Below are positions 14,528-16,765 of a DNA stretch of 16,765 nt, one piece after another. The DNA comes from an uncultured Pedobacter sp. (lineage in GTDB: Bacteria; Bacteroidota; Bacteroidia; Sphingobacteriales; Sphingobacteriaceae). The stretch lies in NCBI RefSeq assembly GCF_946479715.1, contig NZ_CAMLHF010000118.1, forward strand, positions 1 through 16,765, in the 5' to 3' direction. The notes beneath the pieces were generated by a model. The model saw nothing but the letters and a program-made list of their open reading frames with translations. It did not search any database and was not told the origin of the DNA. The first letter of the stretch is position 1; the number at the start of each line of letters is the position of its first letter. Both the position numbers and the translations under genes were made by a program.

Positions 14528-15331
14528 TTATTCTCTGCTTAACACCTGATTTTTCAGAAGAGAAGGAACCAGTCCGTATTTCTTTTTAAAAGCAAAGGAG
14601 AAATGTGATAAGTCTTCGAATCCCAGGTCAATATAGATATCAGTAGGTTTCTTTCCCTTCCTTTCTATCAGAAAGTGGGCTTCTTCCAAACGTTTCCTAA
14701 CCAGCCACCTGCTTGGCGTATCATGAAAAATATCTTTAAAATCCCTTTTAAATGCAGATATACTTCTTCCTGTAAGGTAAGCAAAACGCTCAATACTTAC
14801 GTTGAATTTATAATTGCGGTTCATATATTCTTCCAGGTCTATTTTCTCCGGATGTCCAAAATCAAAGAAAATAGGATATAACTCTGGTTGCTTCTGCAAA
14901 AGGATCAATAGAAGTTCCTCTCTTTTGATATTGGAAAATTTCTCTTCGATTATTCCCTCATCATTGTAATAAGCAGAAAGTGAACTGACGAAATTGGTAA
15001 TCATAGCATCCTTTTTCAAAAGGATAAAGGCATTTTCTTCCTCCGAAGAGCTTATTTTACTTTGGTGTTTATCCTGAAAGGTTTTCAGGAAGGCTTTGTC
15101 GAAAATGACCACAACTTTCTCAAAATCTCCATTGTCTTTTTGCTTGTGGTATCTGGCCAGATGATTTTTCTGGACAATACAAGATTCACCTGATTTCAGT
15201 TCATATTTTTTACTGCCGTCGTATCCTGTTATAGAACCTTTGGCTAAAAACAAAAAGAAATGCTCGGGGATAAACTGTTCAGGAGATATCTCCGGGCCGA
15301 GGTAGCAGGATTTGATTTCATTATAGCGCAT
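14528..15331 (-). CDS. AraC-family transcriptional regulator
   Basis: This 267-residue protein is a one-component regulator. The N-terminal half (about 1-125) is a cupin-like ligand-binding domain, with GSITGYDGSKKYELKSGES at 32-50 as the typical beta-rich segment. The C-terminal 95 residues (about 172-262) hold the two helix-turn-helix motifs of AraC. The first is FNVSIERFAYLTGRSISAFKRDF (176-198) and the second ends with DLGFEDLSHFSFAFKKKYGLVPS (235-257). Length and layout are normal. It lies 21 bases downstream of the metallo-beta-lactamase-fold gene on the same strand, so it is probably the last gene of that unit and may control it. It converges with the 14190 gene with only 5 bases between stops, and no terminator is visible there. 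The ligand is unknown. Confidence 0.93.
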   Translation of the reverse strand: MRYNEIKSCYLGPEISPEQFIPEHFFLFLAKGSITGYDGSKKYELKSGESCIVQKNHLARYHKQKDNGDFEKVVVIFDKAFLKTFQDKHQSKISSSEEENAFILLKKDAMITNFVSSLSAYYNDEGIIEEKFSNIKREELLLILLQKQPELYPIFFDFGHPEKIDLEEYMNRNYKFNVSIERFAYLTGRSISAFKRDFKDIFHDTPSRWLVRKRLEEAHFLIERKGKKPTDIYIDLGFEDLSHFSFAFKKKYGLVPSLLKNQVLSRE

Positions 15332-15352
15332 GGCCTAATCATTTATTGTTTA

Positions 15353-16483
15353 CTAATTTACACCTTTCCACCATTCCGGAAAAACTTGTGTGGTATCGTT
15401 TAGGTTTACCATTTCACCAATAACCGGTGTAACCAATGGTAAATGTTGTATTTTGGCTAGTTCTGTAACTTTGATAAGAGGCTCGTCCCATGAGTGCATT
15501 GCCAGGGTAAACTTAGAGGAGTGTACAGGGAACAATCTTTTGGCTTTTAAATCTTCTGCTGCCTGTAATACTTGTTCTGGCAGCATATGAATTGCCTTCC
15601 AGGCTACATTGTATTGTCCGTTCTCTAATATCGCAAGGTCAATTGGCCCAAACTGTTTACCAATTTCTGCAAAGTGGGTGTCATAACCGCTGTCTCCGCC
15701 AATGTAAATTTTTGTGCTTGGTGTTTGCAGCACATAAGACATCCAAAGGGTATTGTTTCTTGTAAACCCTCTGCCCGAAAAGTGCCTGGCAGGGGTGGTA
15801 TGCACTTTAAACCCAGCATCTAATGATATGGTGTTGTTCCAGTCACTTTCAATGATTTTATCAGTCGGATATCCCCAATGCTCAAAATGGGCACCTACAC
15901 CAAGTCCGCAGATAACTGTTTTTACTTTATTTTTTAGCTTGATAACTGTTTCGTAGTCAAGGTGATCATAGTGGTCATGACTGATCAGCAGGTAGTCAAT
16001 AGGGGGCAGATCATCAACTGTATATCGATCCGTACCTTTATAGGCTTGTACAGTCCAGGGTACCGGAGATGCGCTACCACTTAAAACAGGATCTACCAGA
16101 AAGCGCTTCCCGTCTACCTGCATGAAATAAGAGGAGTGACCAAACCACACCAAGACGTTTGAATCGGGAGGAAGACTGTGCAGATCTATCTTTTTAGAAG
16201 GTATTATCGCAGAGGGATTCCTTCTGGGATGGTTCCCGAACAATTGGTCGTAAAGGATACCGCTAATGCTGTAACCTTCGGTAAGGTCAGGTGTATGATG
16301 GGTATTTTGAAATTTACCATCCTTATAACGAGGCGAATTTTTTATCAGTTCCAATCGCTGGGCAGCAGGAGCCTGCCCGAATTTTGCCTGACGGATATAA
16401 AAGAAAATAGCGATTGTTAAAAGCATCGCTGTGCTAAGCAGGATAATCATAATTCGTTTTATTATTTTTAAAAACCGTTTCAT
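15353..16483 (-). CDS. Membrane-anchored metallo-beta-lactamase-fold hydrolase (NAPE-PLD/UlaG type)
   Basis: I place the start at ATG 16483 (376 residues, MKRFLKIIKRIM onward). An upstream TTG at 16510 would add nine residues but is less likely. Residues about 9-28 form an N-terminal membrane segment after a positive start, so the enzyme is probably anchored with its catalytic domain in the periplasm. Metal-binding features are FGHSS near 115-119, HDHYDH at 169-174 (the HxHxDH motif), His234 in ARHFSGRG, GGDSGYD with Asp264, and His321 in FPVHSSKF. This set matches the Zn-dependent hydrolases related to N-acylphosphatidylethanolamine phospholipase D and UlaG, including the paired EN-GQYN and HMLPEQ segments. 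The natural substrate is unknown; phospholipids or lactones are possible for the fold. It lies between a nucleotide-sugar-type epimerase and an AraC regulator, likely as one transcription unit. Confidence 0.88.
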   Translation of the reverse strand: MKRFLKIIKRIMIILLSTAMLLTIAIFFYIRQAKFGQAPAAQRLELIKNSPRYKDGKFQNTHHTPDLTEGYSISGILYDQLFGNHPRRNPSAIIPSKKIDLHSLPPDSNVLVWFGHSSYFMQVDGKRFLVDPVLSGSASPVPWTVQAYKGTDRYTVDDLPPIDYLLISHDHYDHLDYETVIKLKNKVKTVICGLGVGAHFEHWGYPTDKIIESDWNNTISLDAGFKVHTTPARHFSGRGFTRNNTLWMSYVLQTPSTKIYIGGDSGYDTHFAEIGKQFGPIDLAILENGQYNVAWKAIHMLPEQVLQAAEDLKAKRLFPVHSSKFTLAMHSWDEPLIKVTELAKIQHLPLVTPVIGEMVNLNDTTQVFPEWWKGVN

Positions 16484-16527
16484 ACGGGTTAGTGATTTAG
16501 GTTTAAGCAATGATGAGGCTTTAATGT

Positions 16528-16765
16528 TTATGATGCAAATTCGACCAAACTTTTGGCTGTTGCTAGTATAGCTTCCTGGTTACTGCGGGGTGTCCATCCT
16601 AAAAGGGTTCTGGCCTTTTCATTACTTGCATTGCGATAAATGCCCACAAGTGGGGCGATGGCTTTTGCTTGTGCATTAAACAAAGCGGCAAAGCGGATCA
16701 GCCAGTTTGGAATTGTTTTGGTTGATGCATTTGCAGCTGCTTCGGGCATTTTATTTCTGAGAAGA
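16528..16765 (-). CDS. NAD-dependent epimerase/reductase (extended SDR), C-terminal end (partial)
   Basis: The minus-strand frame is open from the right edge of the window to a stop at 16528-16530, giving about 79 residues of a C-terminus. An internal ATG at 16749 is not the real start, because the frame continues upstream as LLRNK. The sequence YRNASNEKARTLLGWTPRSNQEAI followed by a helix ending ATAKSLV is the usual C-terminal signature of extended short-chain dehydrogenases of the epimerase / dihydroflavonol-reductase type, where the end of the substrate domain packs. The NAD-binding Rossmann part lies outside the window. The 44-base gap to the hydrolase gene on the same strand suggests co-transcription. 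The substrate cannot be judged. Confidence 0.8.
   Translation of the reverse strand, partial: LLRNKMPEAAANASTKTIPNWLIRFAALFNAQAKAIAPLVGIYRNASNEKARTLLGWTPRSNQEAILATAKSLVEFAS

Noticed and set aside
16484..16510. Longer N-terminus for the metallo-beta-lactamase-fold protein
   Set aside because: It depends on a TTG start. The ATG at 16483 gives a normal positive-then-hydrophobic membrane anchor.

Overview
The window looks like chromosomal DNA of a Bacteroidota bacterium, most likely a member of the Sphingobacteriaceae (Pedobacter-like). The evidence is an adjacent SusC/SusD pair, short Bacteroidota-type lipoprotein signals (Cys followed by Lys-Lys), AT-rich intergenic DNA, starts with little or no Shine-Dalgarno sequence, and TAnnTTTG-like promoter boxes. 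The genus is inferred from general resemblance, not from a marker gene.

Left part (1-2738, minus strand): the 5' part of a zinc-type alcohol dehydrogenase runs off the left edge. Upstream of it on the same strand is a secreted GH36 alpha-galactosidase.

Centre (2967-13754, plus strand): this is a polysaccharide-utilisation-type locus. It opens, divergently from the GH36 gene, with a single-pass membrane protein. Its cytoplasmic N-terminus looks like a DNA-binding domain and its C-terminus would lie in the periplasm, so it is a candidate ToxR/CadC-topology regulator. Next come a small secreted type I phosphodiesterase and, 3 bases later, a secreted sulfatase. After a 321-base gap come a lipoprotein combining a zinc-protease motif with a C-terminal F5/8 type C (CBM32-like) domain, then a SusC-type TonB-dependent transporter, then a SusD-type lipoprotein. 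The inferred division of labour is as follows. The surface lipoproteins bind and clip a glycoprotein or proteoglycan. The sulfatase and phosphodiesterase remove ester groups, the alpha-galactosidase trims alpha-galactosyl residues, and SusCD imports the oligosaccharides. The substrate is not proven by the sequence; a sulfated, protein-linked glycan is the best guess.

Intergenic 13755-14189: immediately after susD lies a long imperfect palindrome whose two arms are built from 11-base phased units (CTTC cores on the left, GAAG cores on the right). It runs into five clear tandem 11-mers. Farther right are a TAnnTTTG box and two strong short hairpins leading into the next gene.

Right part (14190-16765): a small cysteine-rich protein of unknown function on the plus strand faces a minus-strand cluster. 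In transcription order the cluster is the C-terminal end of an NAD-dependent epimerase/reductase (cut by the window edge), a membrane-anchored metallo-beta-lactamase-fold hydrolase (NAPE-PLD/UlaG type) and an AraC-family regulator. These look like ordinary accessory metabolism unrelated to the glycan locus.

No rRNA, tRNA, CRISPR array, insertion sequence or prophage gene was seen.
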